Part shown: in pieces, positions 1 to 7,432 of the stretch
Position numbering within the stretch: the first letter of the stretch is position 1
Layout of the letters: each line of letters starts with the position of its first letter
NCBI RefSeq assembly: GCF_900111115.1
Contig: NZ_FOGD01000001.1
Location: 186,001 to 250,000 of the forward strand
Source: Giesbergeria anulus
Lineage (GTDB): Bacteria > Pseudomonadota > Gammaproteobacteria > Burkholderiales > Burkholderiaceae_C
Direction of reading: 5' to 3'
DNA length: 64,000 bases
Position numbers and translations under genes: made by a program
Notes under the pieces: generated by a model
Seen by the model: the letters and a program-made list of their open reading frames with translations, nothing else
Told to the model about the DNA's origin: nothing
Database searches by the model: none

Positions 1-1394
1 TTGCCTGCCTCGGATGCACTGGCGGCCTTGTACAGCACCCGCTTTTGGGCATCCAGCAGCGCCTTGGCACTTGAGATGGGGCGAGTAGTGACTTGGCTGG
101 CCCCGCCGGTCAACTCCTGTTTCACAGCAGCAATGATGGCTGCCACAGCAGTGGCCCGGTTGCTCGAATACAGCGTCAACGCATCGCCCGATTCCACTAG
201 GGCTTTAGCGGGGTCAGCCACCGCCCCCAGAGCAGACTGCATCAAGTCGTACACCGTACCGGCAAATGCCGTGTAGGCCGCATTGATACGATCTGTAGCA
301 GCACTGCTATTCAAGACGGCGGTGATGTTGCTGATCGTCGTTTCTCCAGCCTTGCCATCGAGCAAGTTGGTCAAGACAGCGTAGCGGAAATTAAACCGAG
401 CAACGGCTTGGGCCAAGTCGGTGCTCTTGGCAATGTCGAACTTCTCTGCCACCTTATCCAGCATGGTATTGAGTTCGCGGGCCGATAGCAGCGGCTCATC
501 AAGCAACCCCGGCTTGGTGATTTCCAACAGCGCATCCCATACCGCACCAGTACGAGCAAAGGTGTATGTGGGATAGAACGCTTTGAACACGATGGCCGCA
601 CACTTCGTACTGCCCAAGGTGTGGCCCCACATAGTGGTCGATGGCAGTGCACTGCTGATCCACGGTACATTGACCAGATCAGCCATCAGCGCACGAGCTT
701 GGGGCAAACTCACTGCTAGGAACGGATCAAGCCCGCCATCGGGTGCTGTGCCAAACACCCGCGCCTGATATGCTTTATTTCCTTCGTCGGCCATGCCTAG
801 GCTGTAGCCTGCCGTGCCTGATGTGTGGCAATCGAGATAGCCGGGCCGTGCAGCGCTGGCGTGCTGGCCCTGCCACTGCGCCACCAACAGCTTTTCCATG
901 CCAGCCCACAACTCATAGGCCACGGCATCAAAAGCTGGGCCGATATTGCTGGCGGTCAGTGGGTCTTTTTTAACCACGGTTAGCTTGAGCTTGACCGTGG
1001 GTGGCGGCACACCCAGCAAGCGCCCGTCACCATAGTCGTTTTCACGCCAAAACACCGATGGCTTGGATGTGGCAGTGCCGTCACCCGTGACATAAATGCG
1101 CTGCTTGGGCACGCTGCTGCCGTCGGTATCTGGTGCCAGCGCGCGCGCTACGTTCATCACCGTAGTGGTGCCGAACAGCGTCTTGGTATCGGTCTTGTAG
1201 CGCACCATCGACTTGACCGGCCCAGTGCCAAAAACCTCAATGACCTCTGGCGCACTATCCTCTTGCAGCGGCGTGAAGGTCTGCACCAATGGGGACAGGT
1301 TATCTACCCGCTGACCGGCATCCATCGGCAAATCGCGCTTGGCTACGCCCATCTTCATGCCGCCGAACTGGTTGATATGGATGATGCCCATCAT
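1..1394 (-). CDS. Large phage virion protein, 3' end outside window
   Basis: An open minus-strand frame starts at ATG 1394 and has no stop before the left edge, giving at least 464 residues. The reading is regular throughout (for example NQFGGMKMGVAKRDLPMDAG near the start), with GC and composition like the tail genes to its right. Its start overlaps the stop of the spanin gene (TGATG), so it is translationally coupled to the lysis cassette. No family is recognised. Position downstream of tail fibre and lysis genes suggests a large structural or tail-associated virion protein; that is inference. A late structural gene after the lysis genes is a somewhat unusual order. The plus-strand ORFs over this region are shadows. 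Confidence 0.75.
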   Translation of the reverse strand, partial: MMGIIHINQFGGMKMGVAKRDLPMDAGQRVDNLSPLVQTFTPLQEDSAPEVIEVFGTGPVKSMVRYKTDTKTLFGTTTVMNVARALAPDTDGSSVPKQRIYVTGDGTATSKPSVFWRENDYGDGRLLGVPPPTVKLKLTVVKKDPLTASNIGPAFDAVAYELWAGMEKLLVAQWQGQHASAARPGYLDCHTSGTAGYSLGMADEGNKAYQARVFGTAPDGGLDPFLAVSLPQARALMADLVNVPWISSALPSTTMWGHTLGSTKCAAIVFKAFYPTYTFARTGAVWDALLEITKPGLLDEPLLSARELNTMLDKVAEKFDIAKSTDLAQAVARFNFRYAVLTNLLDGKAGETTISNITAVLNSSAATDRINAAYTAFAGTVYDLMQSALGAVADPAKALVESGDALTLYSSNRATAVAAIIAAVKQELTGGASQVTTRPISSAKALLDAQKRVLYKAASASEAG

Positions 1395-1864
1395 TGCCCC
1401 CGACTTGCTGTTACGGCTGCGTCGTGAGTGCCTTCACACCCCAATCCTCTGGCACGCGCTTCGTCAAACGCTGCCGCCAATTCTCCCGCTGCATCGTCAG
1501 CCCGGCTGAACAGGTCGGAGAGCACCACGATGGCGCTGTCGTCTGGCGCGCACTGTTCGGTAGCGGCGGTAACTCGGGTGCGATGGGCGTCGATAAAGTG
1601 GGCGAGGTCGCGGCGCAACCCGACAGCCACATCACGGGCACGATCAGCATCAGTATGAGCCACTTGGAGAGCGGCCCGCGTTTGGGCATCTTGTTGTTCA
1701 GAATCATGGCGGTATTGGGTTTCGAGGTTCTTTTTTTGTGCCCAGCCCAGCTCCTGCTGTAGTTCCAGTGTGGCAACTTGGTCTTGGGCTTGATGTAGCT
1801 GTGCTGTCTGCAGCCAAAGCAGCAGGGCCAGCGCCAGTGAAACTAGGGGCCAAACGGGGGTCAT
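1391..1864 (-). CDS. Rz-like i-spanin
   Basis: 157 residues from ATG 1864, chosen because the protein then begins with a short N-terminus and one hydrophobic segment (residues about 4-20, WPLVSLALALLLWL) followed by a long Ala/Gln/Glu-rich coiled coil. This is the topology of Rz inner-membrane spanin subunits (DUF2514-like), which connect inner and outer membrane at the last step of lysis. The start overlaps the lysozyme stop (1861). A second gene, the Rz1-like lipoprotein, is wholly contained within it in another frame, the classic nested Rz/Rz1 design. The longer frame up to 1990 is probably not translated. Confidence 0.8.
   Translation of the reverse strand: MTPVWPLVSLALALLLWLQTAQLHQAQDQVATLELQQELGWAQKKNLETQYRHDSEQQDAQTRAALQVAHTDADRARDVAVGLRRDLAHFIDAHRTRVTAATEQCAPDDSAIVVLSDLFSRADDAAGELAAAFDEARARGLGCEGTHDAAVTASRGQ
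1411..1689 (-). CDS. Rz1-like o-spanin lipoprotein, nested in Rz
   Basis: About 92 residues from ATG 1689, in a different minus-strand frame wholly inside the Rz gene. It has a positively charged N-terminus (MPKRGPLSKW), a hydrophobic stretch, a lipobox LSGC at about residues 22-25, and then a proline-rich stretch (IAPELPPLPNS). These are the hallmarks of outer-membrane spanin lipoproteins, which pair with Rz to fuse the membranes. An upstream ATG at 1707 is an alternative start. The rest of the C-terminus looks less ordered, as expected for a frame constrained by the Rz coding sequence. Confidence 0.75.
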   Translation of the reverse strand: MPKRGPLSKWLILMLIVPVMWLSGCAATSPTLSTPIAPELPPLPNSARQTTAPSWCSPTCSAGLTMQRENWRQRLTKRVPEDWGVKALTTQP

Positions 1865-2376
1865 TGGGCCTCCATGCACCGCTGGTAGCGGTCTTGTGCG
1901 CGCAGCCACACGCCACGGCAACGGTTGAGCGAGTCTTTGCAGTCCTTGCCTGTGGCGCGACGCGAGTCGAGGTTCAGGTATGCCTCGCACGAAGCCACAT
2001 AGTCACCACGGTTGATGGACTTGACCACCTCGGAGCGGCAAGCCCCGCCACTACCGCGCCAGTAAGAAAAATCGACCAAAATGTCGTATTCCGCTTGGTT
2101 TAGTGGGCCGGTCACGCAACGCTTGAGCTGCAATTCATCTTTGCCGATATGTGCCAGACTCATGCGGATGGCGCGCTGAGGGGTGGTGGTGTCGGTCATC
2201 TTGACGGGGGAGCCGTCTTCTTTGAAGGTGCTGCCGAAACCCACTGTGGGCCGGTCACCGGGGATTGGAATGGTGGCCTTTTCCGTGTAGCTCTCATGCA
2301 GTGCAATACCCGAAAACCCCATCGCTGATAGCGATAGCATGGCTACAGCCAAACGCTGTTTTATGTGTGTTTCCAT
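1861..2376 (-). CDS. Phage lysozyme (GH24, probable SAR endolysin)
   Basis: 171 residues from ATG 2376, which overlaps the stop of the upstream gene by one base (TGATG). A weakly hydrophobic N-terminus (LAVAMLSLSAMGFSGIAL) leads directly into the catalytic region HESYTEKATIPIPGDRPTVGFGST. That matches the E...D...T active-site pattern of lambda/P22-type GH24 muramidases, and the lack of a clear cleavage site fits a signal-arrest-release endolysin. It would cut peptidoglycan glycan strands during host lysis. Many cysteines lie in the C-terminal half. The first 25 codons of the longer frame, up to 2451, lie inside the preceding gene and are not needed. Confidence 0.88.
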   Translation of the reverse strand: METHIKQRLAVAMLSLSAMGFSGIALHESYTEKATIPIPGDRPTVGFGSTFKEDGSPVKMTDTTTPQRAIRMSLAHIGKDELQLKRCVTGPLNQAEYDILVDFSYWRGSGGACRSEVVKSINRGDYVASCEAYLNLDSRRATGKDCKDSLNRCRGVWLRAQDRYQRCMEAQ

Positions 2377-2750
2377 CAAAGCCACCCCAACTGCTTTGCA
2401 GCAAACATCACTGCTAGCCCAGCCCCCCCATGCACCGCAGTGATGATCCACTGGCTGGTTTGGTTCAGCATGGGCTGCGCGCGCTCTAGTGCATCAATGC
2501 GGGTATCCGTACTGGCGTTGATGGCGTCGATCCGGGTGGAGCATTTTTCAATCTCTTTGAATGCCCGTTCCAGCGATTGGGAGGCTTGGGTCTGACGCTC
2601 CTCGATGAGAGCCAGCCGGGTGACGGCGGAGGCCAAATCTCGCACAGCCGATTTCATATCGCCAATATCAGCGTGCAGGTTATCTAGGCGCGCTACCATC
2701 TTGTGTAGCAGTGCGTCGCTGGTGGGCGGGGGGATTTGATTGGGCGGCAT
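2376..2750 (-). CDS. XhlA-like lysis accessory protein
   Basis: 124 residues. Residues about 15-95 form a predicted coiled coil (regular Leu/Ala/Ile spacing: MVARLDNLHADIGDMKSAV and onward), and the C-terminus carries a single membrane segment (WIITAVHGGAGLAVMFAAKQL). This is the topology of XhlA/haemolysin-XhlA and related holin-associated proteins, which sit next to endolysin genes. The gene lies directly upstream of the lysozyme gene with a one-base overlap. The function is inferred from topology and position; no catalytic motif is expected. Confidence 0.6.
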   Translation of the reverse strand: MPPNQIPPPTSDALLHKMVARLDNLHADIGDMKSAVRDLASAVTRLALIEERQTQASQSLERAFKEIEKCSTRIDAINASTDTRIDALERAQPMLNQTSQWIITAVHGGAGLAVMFAAKQLGWL

Positions 2751-2777
2751 GACAGTGCTCTTTCTATGAATTCGGGG

Positions 2778-3098
2778 TCATACCCCTTTGGATTTGTTGC
2801 AGTGGTTGTGGTCGATGGCGTCGAGCAGGCGGCACAAGATGCAGCCCCAGCGCCTGTTGCTATCGCGTGCCCGTGCGGCGCGGCTGCTGATCGTTTCGTC
2901 TTCGCTGCCGTTGAAGGCAGCGTTTGCCAGTTGGTCGATGGCAATAGCAAGCCGCCATGCGCGGCGTGGACTAAATGCCACCGCCCACGCATAGCGCAGC
3001 CACCAAATAACCCATGCCACCACCGCCAATAGCGCTAGGGCCAGCAGAATCAGCCGGGTCTTGATGCCCCCGGCCACAGTCAAGAGCCGCGCTTTCAT
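2778..3098 (-). CDS. Small membrane protein of the lysis cassette (candidate holin)
   Basis: 106 residues from ATG 3098, which overlaps the upstream stop as ATGA; an ATG at 3107 is also in frame. One long hydrophobic segment (about residues 13-40) is followed by a soluble tail with ETISSRAARARDSNRRWGC and two further cysteines. Similar short proteins with a D..N..GS.DETISSRA motif are, from memory, common beside phage lysis genes, but no function is established. It could be the holin, or another lysis-linked membrane protein; a single membrane segment would make it class III-like. Confidence 0.55.
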   Translation of the reverse strand: MKARLLTVAGGIKTRLILLALALLAVVAWVIWWLRYAWAVAFSPRRAWRLAIAIDQLANAAFNGSEDETISSRAARARDSNRRWGCILCRLLDAIDHNHCNKSKGV

Positions 3099-3622
3099 GT
3101 GGGCCACTTCAGCGTAGGCAATAGCAGCCCAATATCAGAAAACGATGCTGGCATGGGCTTAACACCCGCAGTCACATCGTTAAAAAGCTGATACAGCGTG
3201 GCCCATGTTGCATCCCGTGCATCGACGCAATACTGACCTTCGGCTTGAAACTTAGGTACTGCGCTGGTGGCATAAGTGCAGGCACTTAGGATGCCGTCAT
3301 AGTTCCGGGTTTTTGCGAAGGCGTCTAGGCGTTGCTGGGTTGCCTCAACTACTGATCTTTGCAGTTGCTGCATTAATTCGGATACTGGAATATCTTCCAC
3401 TACATAAACGCGCTGCACAACAGTACCATCAAACCAATACTGCGGCCCAGTAAGTCGATGAGTTGCGCTATCGTAAGCAGGTTCGCTGCCCTCAATAGGG
3501 TAAAGTCCAAACTGCTCTAAATTAGTGGAGCCAGCGGGAATACTGGTATTTCCAATCGTAATCGGCAACTGAATATTTACACGCTCAATAGCGCCATCAG
3601 CAACTAAAGCATAAAGTATCAT
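3095..3622 (-). CDS. Tail fibre assembly/tip-like protein
   Basis: 175 residues, overlapping the LamG tail gene at its start (3619-3622) and the lysis membrane gene at its end. The middle (QLQRSVVEATQQRLDAFAKT) and the following region rich in aromatic residues and alanine resemble the C-terminal part of DUF4376-type and tail-assembly chaperone-like proteins, which are usually the last gene of a tail fibre operon. It probably assists or caps the receptor-binding protein encoded just upstream. Family assignment is from pattern and position only. Confidence 0.5.
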   Translation of the reverse strand: MILYALVADGAIERVNIQLPITIGNTSIPAGSTNLEQFGLYPIEGSEPAYDSATHRLTGPQYWFDGTVVQRVYVVEDIPVSELMQQLQRSVVEATQQRLDAFAKTRNYDGILSACTYATSAVPKFQAEGQYCVDARDATWATLYQLFNDVTAGVKPMPASFSDIGLLLPTLKWPT

Positions 3623-5769
3623 AGCTGTCCTCCATCGGTGATGGTGCCACTGGCGGTAAAGTCTCCGCCAGTGCCGTAGTTTTTTCCAAAATTTGCCGGA
3701 TCGAATCTTAGATAAATAGCCGGATTTGGCAAAGTACCCGCTTTGATCTGCGGAGCGAGATCAACAGGATTGCCAAAAGCATCTCGGAATTTTAAGCGGT
3801 TGGCTTCTTGGCTAAAGTCGATGTAGTCGGTTGTGAAATATAGCTCTGATAACTTTCCATCCAAAAAGTCTACAGGCGAGCCAGAAGAATTAACACCTAT
3901 TCGTTGTGTTGCCCCGCTCAGGGCTATAGCTGAGTTCGTGTAGTAGGCGTAGGTTACTGTAGCTAGAGAGCCATTTACGCATACATGCCTATTAGCACTA
4001 TTAGCAAGATCAAAACAGGCTTGCACAGAGTAAGAGGTTCCTGCTATAAAAGCTGGACTCGTTACTTGTGTCCATAGTACGGTGCCACCAATTACAGATT
4101 TCGCAAAAAACCACAAAGCGCTAGAGCTTACCATTACAGCTACACCTCCACCACTTGCATTTGATATAGCTAAAACATTATCTTGGGCTGCGGATTCTAC
4201 ATCCTGAGTAACATTGAAAGAACAACTAAACATCTTGCCATCACTAACTCCAGCAAGCGCAGAAGCCCTGCTCAAATATCCCGTACTACCATCGAAATCC
4301 GCCTTATTTCCCCAGAACTCATTAGGCCCCCTAGCACCAGCAAATGGCCCAGAATTGACTGTGAAATCTCCGCCGCTACCGTAGTTTTTACCAGCGTTAT
4401 TTCCATACATCGGCAAGTAAATTAGCGGTGGTATACCGAATGGCTTTTCACCGTTAGCGCCTAAATCTACTGGCTTTGCATCAACACCTGTGCCTGCAAC
4501 GAACTTGGCTAAGTTTGCAGGCTGAGATAGGTCGATGTATTTGGTGTCGAAGAAGACGTTGCCTAACTTGCCGTCAATCCAAGACGCTCCATAAGATTTA
4601 CCTAACTTCCACTGTGCCCCAGTTAAAACTACGTTAGTATTCGCAATAGGTGCTAGTAAATTATACGCTACAGATAAACCATTGATAAACACTCTAGTCT
4701 TAGTATTGTCAGACGCATCAACTGATACAGTAAATATGTAATTTCTTCCGGCAACTAAAGATGCACCTTTAGTCTGAATGAATCCATTTGCACCGGCTTT
4801 AAACAAAACAAACAACTGTATTCCGTGTCCTCCTCCTCCTGTATCCCTGTAGCCAAAACTAAATTCACGAGTAGTATCATTTTCGTTAAGAATATAGAAT
4901 TCACCGCTTACAGCGTCAGGATTTACAATAGCACTCACTGTAATATTTTTGCTGTTTGCCACACCACTCAGCGCTGTCGCTCTACTTAAATAATCCGCAG
5001 CCCCATCCAAATCGCTATATGGCGCATTAAACTGACTTGGCCCACGACCACTACACGCTACTGTGCCGGTTAGGTTGAAGTTGCCACCTGTGCCGAGGTT
5101 TAGGCCGGGCTGGGTTGGGTCATTGAGTGGAAGGTACAGAATTGGGTTTAGTGATTGCTGATTTAGAGCTGGCTTACGGTCTGCTGTGATGAACAGGCGG
5201 CGGTTGGCTTCGACGCTTATGTCTCGGTAGGTGCAATCGAGAAAGAGCTGAGATAGGCGTCCTTTTGTTTTTGGGCTACCTACTGTACTACTCATAGCAA
5301 TATACTGAGTAGTGTGAGTGAACTTTAGATTTTGGTTTAAGTATGTAGTCCATGTTACCGCTGCCGGAACATCATTTACATACACAGCACGCTTGCTAGT
5401 GTTTGAAACATCCATGGAAGCTAGTACGTGCAGAAAAGTTTTAGATGCCACTGAACTACCGGGGCCAGATATATAGGCATTTAGAACGTCAGCTCCAGTT
5501 CCGTCTGTGAATTGAATATACAGACCTGAACCGTCTGTATAAATACCAAATCTAGCTGCACCTCCACTATTAGCACCAATAACTCCAGTCACACCAGCGT
5601 TTACCCATACCCAAGCCGAAAAAGTAAACGTCTTCCCATCCGCATTTCCCACTAAATCACTGCCACGGCTCAAATAATCATTCGTACCATCGAAGTCGAC
5701 AGCATCAGCTGCGATATCCGTAACATCAGCCGGTATGCAACTCATAAGCCGCCGCGCAAGCCCACTCAT
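3619..5769 (-). CDS. Receptor-binding tail protein with three LamG-like modules
   Basis: 716 residues made of three similar modules (roughly residues 20-195, 240-430 and 490-675), each opening with an (F/L)DG..(D/G)YLSR motif and containing strands typical of concanavalin A/LamG lectin folds (FTFSAWVWVNAGVTG; VNDVPAAVTW). Modules are joined by repeated linkers of the form ILYLPLND...NxGTGGNF followed by RGP.(Q/E)F. LamG folds bind carbohydrate, so this is a likely host-surface receptor-binding protein. Base composition is clearly more AT-rich than in neighbouring structural genes, which suggests it was acquired or exchanged as a unit. It overlaps both neighbours by four bases. Confidence 0.72.
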   Translation of the reverse strand: MSGLARRLMSCIPADVTDIAADAVDFDGTNDYLSRGSDLVGNADGKTFTFSAWVWVNAGVTGVIGANSGGAARFGIYTDGSGLYIQFTDGTGADVLNAYISGPGSSVASKTFLHVLASMDVSNTSKRAVYVNDVPAAVTWTTYLNQNLKFTHTTQYIAMSSTVGSPKTKGRLSQLFLDCTYRDISVEANRRLFITADRKPALNQQSLNPILYLPLNDPTQPGLNLGTGGNFNLTGTVACSGRGPSQFNAPYSDLDGAADYLSRATALSGVANSKNITVSAIVNPDAVSGEFYILNENDTTREFSFGYRDTGGGGHGIQLFVLFKAGANGFIQTKGASLVAGRNYIFTVSVDASDNTKTRVFINGLSVAYNLLAPIANTNVVLTGAQWKLGKSYGASWIDGKLGNVFFDTKYIDLSQPANLAKFVAGTGVDAKPVDLGANGEKPFGIPPLIYLPMYGNNAGKNYGSGGDFTVNSGPFAGARGPNEFWGNKADFDGSTGYLSRASALAGVSDGKMFSCSFNVTQDVESAAQDNVLAISNASGGGVAVMVSSSALWFFAKSVIGGTVLWTQVTSPAFIAGTSYSVQACFDLANSANRHVCVNGSLATVTYAYYTNSAIALSGATQRIGVNSSGSPVDFLDGKLSELYFTTDYIDFSQEANRLKFRDAFGNPVDLAPQIKAGTLPNPAIYLRFDPANFGKNYGTGGDFTASGTITDGGQL

Positions 5770-6689
5770 GTTGCTGCTCCTTTGCGACCTAGGAACGCTG
5801 TGCCATTGCGAGTGGTGAACACATACTCAACGACCTTGTTTGACGCTGGCGCGGCAGGGGCTACGCCGTTTGTGGTTAGCCAAGTGATGCCAGGGAACCA
5901 TGTGAGCGCGTAAGCGGCTGCGCCTTGGGTGACACGCACCACGAAGCCAAGTGTTTCATCGGAGAGGGATGGAAGGTTGGCAAGGGCCAGCGTAGTGATG
6001 CCCGTCAGCGTTAGATCGAATACATCGCCCTGTGCAAAATTCAGCGCCACAGTGCCGGTAGCTGTGGCATTGGTGACTGTTTTGTCGAGGAAATTAGCTG
6101 CGCTGACCACCGCTCCGCTCAGAGGCCCAGATAAAGAGCCACCAACCTTGGGCAATGCACCATCCAGCGCAGTCTGCAGGCCAGTAATCGTGGCTATTGC
6201 CTGCTCGCCCGTATGGTTGGAGCGACTAAGCAAAACCGAATCAGTTGAGTTGGGTGTAGCGCCCGCTGATATTCCACTGAGCTTGCTAACCTGTTCGGGA
6301 GACATGAAGCCAGGAGCCTCTGTGGAGGCTAGGCTGTGCGTATGGTTACCGTCAGCCTTCACACCAAGATCGGCCTTCTGGGCCATATTCTCAGCGCTGC
6401 CCGCAGTCATGCGAGCCTCTACATGGTCGCCTGCCATAAACATGCTGGCAGTAGCGCCTTCCACCGAACGGATCACCGCGAGTTGGTTCTCAACAATGCT
6501 GGTGACGCGCACAACCTCATGCCCACTTTCCTGCACCCCTGTTTTTCGGAACAGGGTCAGAAGCAGGTATTCGCCGGGGACTAGCAAAGGAAGCGCCGCA
6601 GCGCTATCCACCTGCAAAAACGTATCAGCCGCGCCAAACGTGGCTGCCACGCGCGTGCTGAAGTTGTTGACAAACCGTTGTTTCGTCAT
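5766..6689 (-). CDS. Tail fibre protein
   Basis: 307 residues. An N-terminal domain (FSTRVAATFGAADTFLQVDS) resembles tail-attachment domains. It is followed by a collar-like stretch with typical fibre motifs: NHTHS at about residue 114, then SRSNHTGEQAIATITGLQ, a motif frequent in phage fibres and tail tips. The C-terminal half is beta-rich. The gene overlaps the LamG protein gene by four bases, so the two probably form one appendage: a shaft from this protein and a receptor-binding head from the next. Confidence 0.7.
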   Translation of the reverse strand: MTKQRFVNNFSTRVAATFGAADTFLQVDSAAALPLLVPGEYLLLTLFRKTGVQESGHEVVRVTSIVENQLAVIRSVEGATASMFMAGDHVEARMTAGSAENMAQKADLGVKADGNHTHSLASTEAPGFMSPEQVSKLSGISAGATPNSTDSVLLSRSNHTGEQAIATITGLQTALDGALPKVGGSLSGPLSGAVVSAANFLDKTVTNATATGTVALNFAQGDVFDLTLTGITTLALANLPSLSDETLGFVVRVTQGAAAYALTWFPGITWLTTNGVAPAAPASNKVVEYVFTTRNGTAFLGRKGAAT

Positions 6690-6985
6690 GCGCGCACCTT
6701 GAGTTTGAAGTCAGGCCAGCGCACGCCAGCCGTATTGATGGGGTCAGTTGTGACGATGTGGGCCTTGTGTGAGCCAACATCGTCTTGCGCGAGCAAGTCG
6801 CCAATGGACACCTCAATGACGCCATTGGCCTTCTCGGTAAAGCGGGCCTGATCGTCAAATACCCTGCCGTTGGAGAGATGCAGCGAGTAGCTGGTGATAG
6901 CCAGCAAGTTGACCGGCTCACCTCCACGCACCAGTTGCAAACTGAAGGTGTTATTGCGGCCAGCAAACAGGGTTTCGATAACCAC
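6686..6985 (-). CDS. Phage tail-region protein of unknown function
   Basis: 99 residues, beta-rich, with no recognised family. It opens MVIETLFAGRNNTFSLQL and has alternating hydrophobic residues throughout, as in small tail or baseplate beta-sandwich proteins. Its stop overlaps the start of the tail fibre gene by four bases, and it follows another small tail-region gene closely. It is most likely a connector or baseplate component of the fibre; this is inferred from gene order only. Confidence 0.55.
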   Translation of the reverse strand: MVIETLFAGRNNTFSLQLVRGGEPVNLLAITSYSLHLSNGRVFDDQARFTEKANGVIEVSIGDLLAQDDVGSHKAHIVTTDPINTAGVRWPDFKLKVRA

Positions 6986-6996
6986 GGCAGGCCACC

Positions 6997-7419
6997 TTAG
7001 TCGTTGATTTGGTAGAACAAATCGTCCACCGTCACGTTGGCCCCAACGCCGGTCACGGTTTTTCCGGTGCCGTAGTCGCGGGCCAGCAGGATCTGGCCGG
7101 TGTTATTTGCCGAAGTGCAGATTACGGCCCAGCGCAAAGTATTCCAGTTGTCCGCTGTGGTTGTCCAAGTCTGGTCGGTCAAGCGCACGCGGATGCCGCC
7201 CACACCTTCTTCCACAGTCCAATCGGCGGGAGCCAGCGTTTTGACGGCATAGCCACCGCCAGTTTGCTCGTTGGCAGCGATGTCGGTCAGAACAGTGGCC
7301 TCAACGATGTTGGCCTCGTCCTTGTAGAGGCGAAGGTACAGATTGGTTGGGGCAGCGCCTGCATTGAAGTAGGCGGCCATCATTGCGGTGCGCAATTCTT
7401 TGGAGGTCAGGTTTGCCAT
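6997..7419 (-). CDS. Phage tail-region protein of unknown function
   Basis: 140 residues. It begins MANLTSKELRTAMMAAYFNA and continues with a beta-rich body (TNLYLRLYKDEANIVEATVL; WAVICTSANNTGQILLARDY). The layout recalls small virion proteins that decorate or connect tail parts, but no family can be named with confidence. It sits between the 20-residue repeat protein and the fibre genes. A good ribosome-binding sequence (GAAAGGAAC) precedes ATG 7419. Confidence 0.55.
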   Translation of the reverse strand: MANLTSKELRTAMMAAYFNAGAAPTNLYLRLYKDEANIVEATVLTDIAANEQTGGGYAVKTLAPADWTVEEGVGGIRVRLTDQTWTTTADNWNTLRWAVICTSANNTGQILLARDYGTGKTVTGVGANVTVDDLFYQIND

Positions 7420-7432
7420 GACATAGTTCCTT

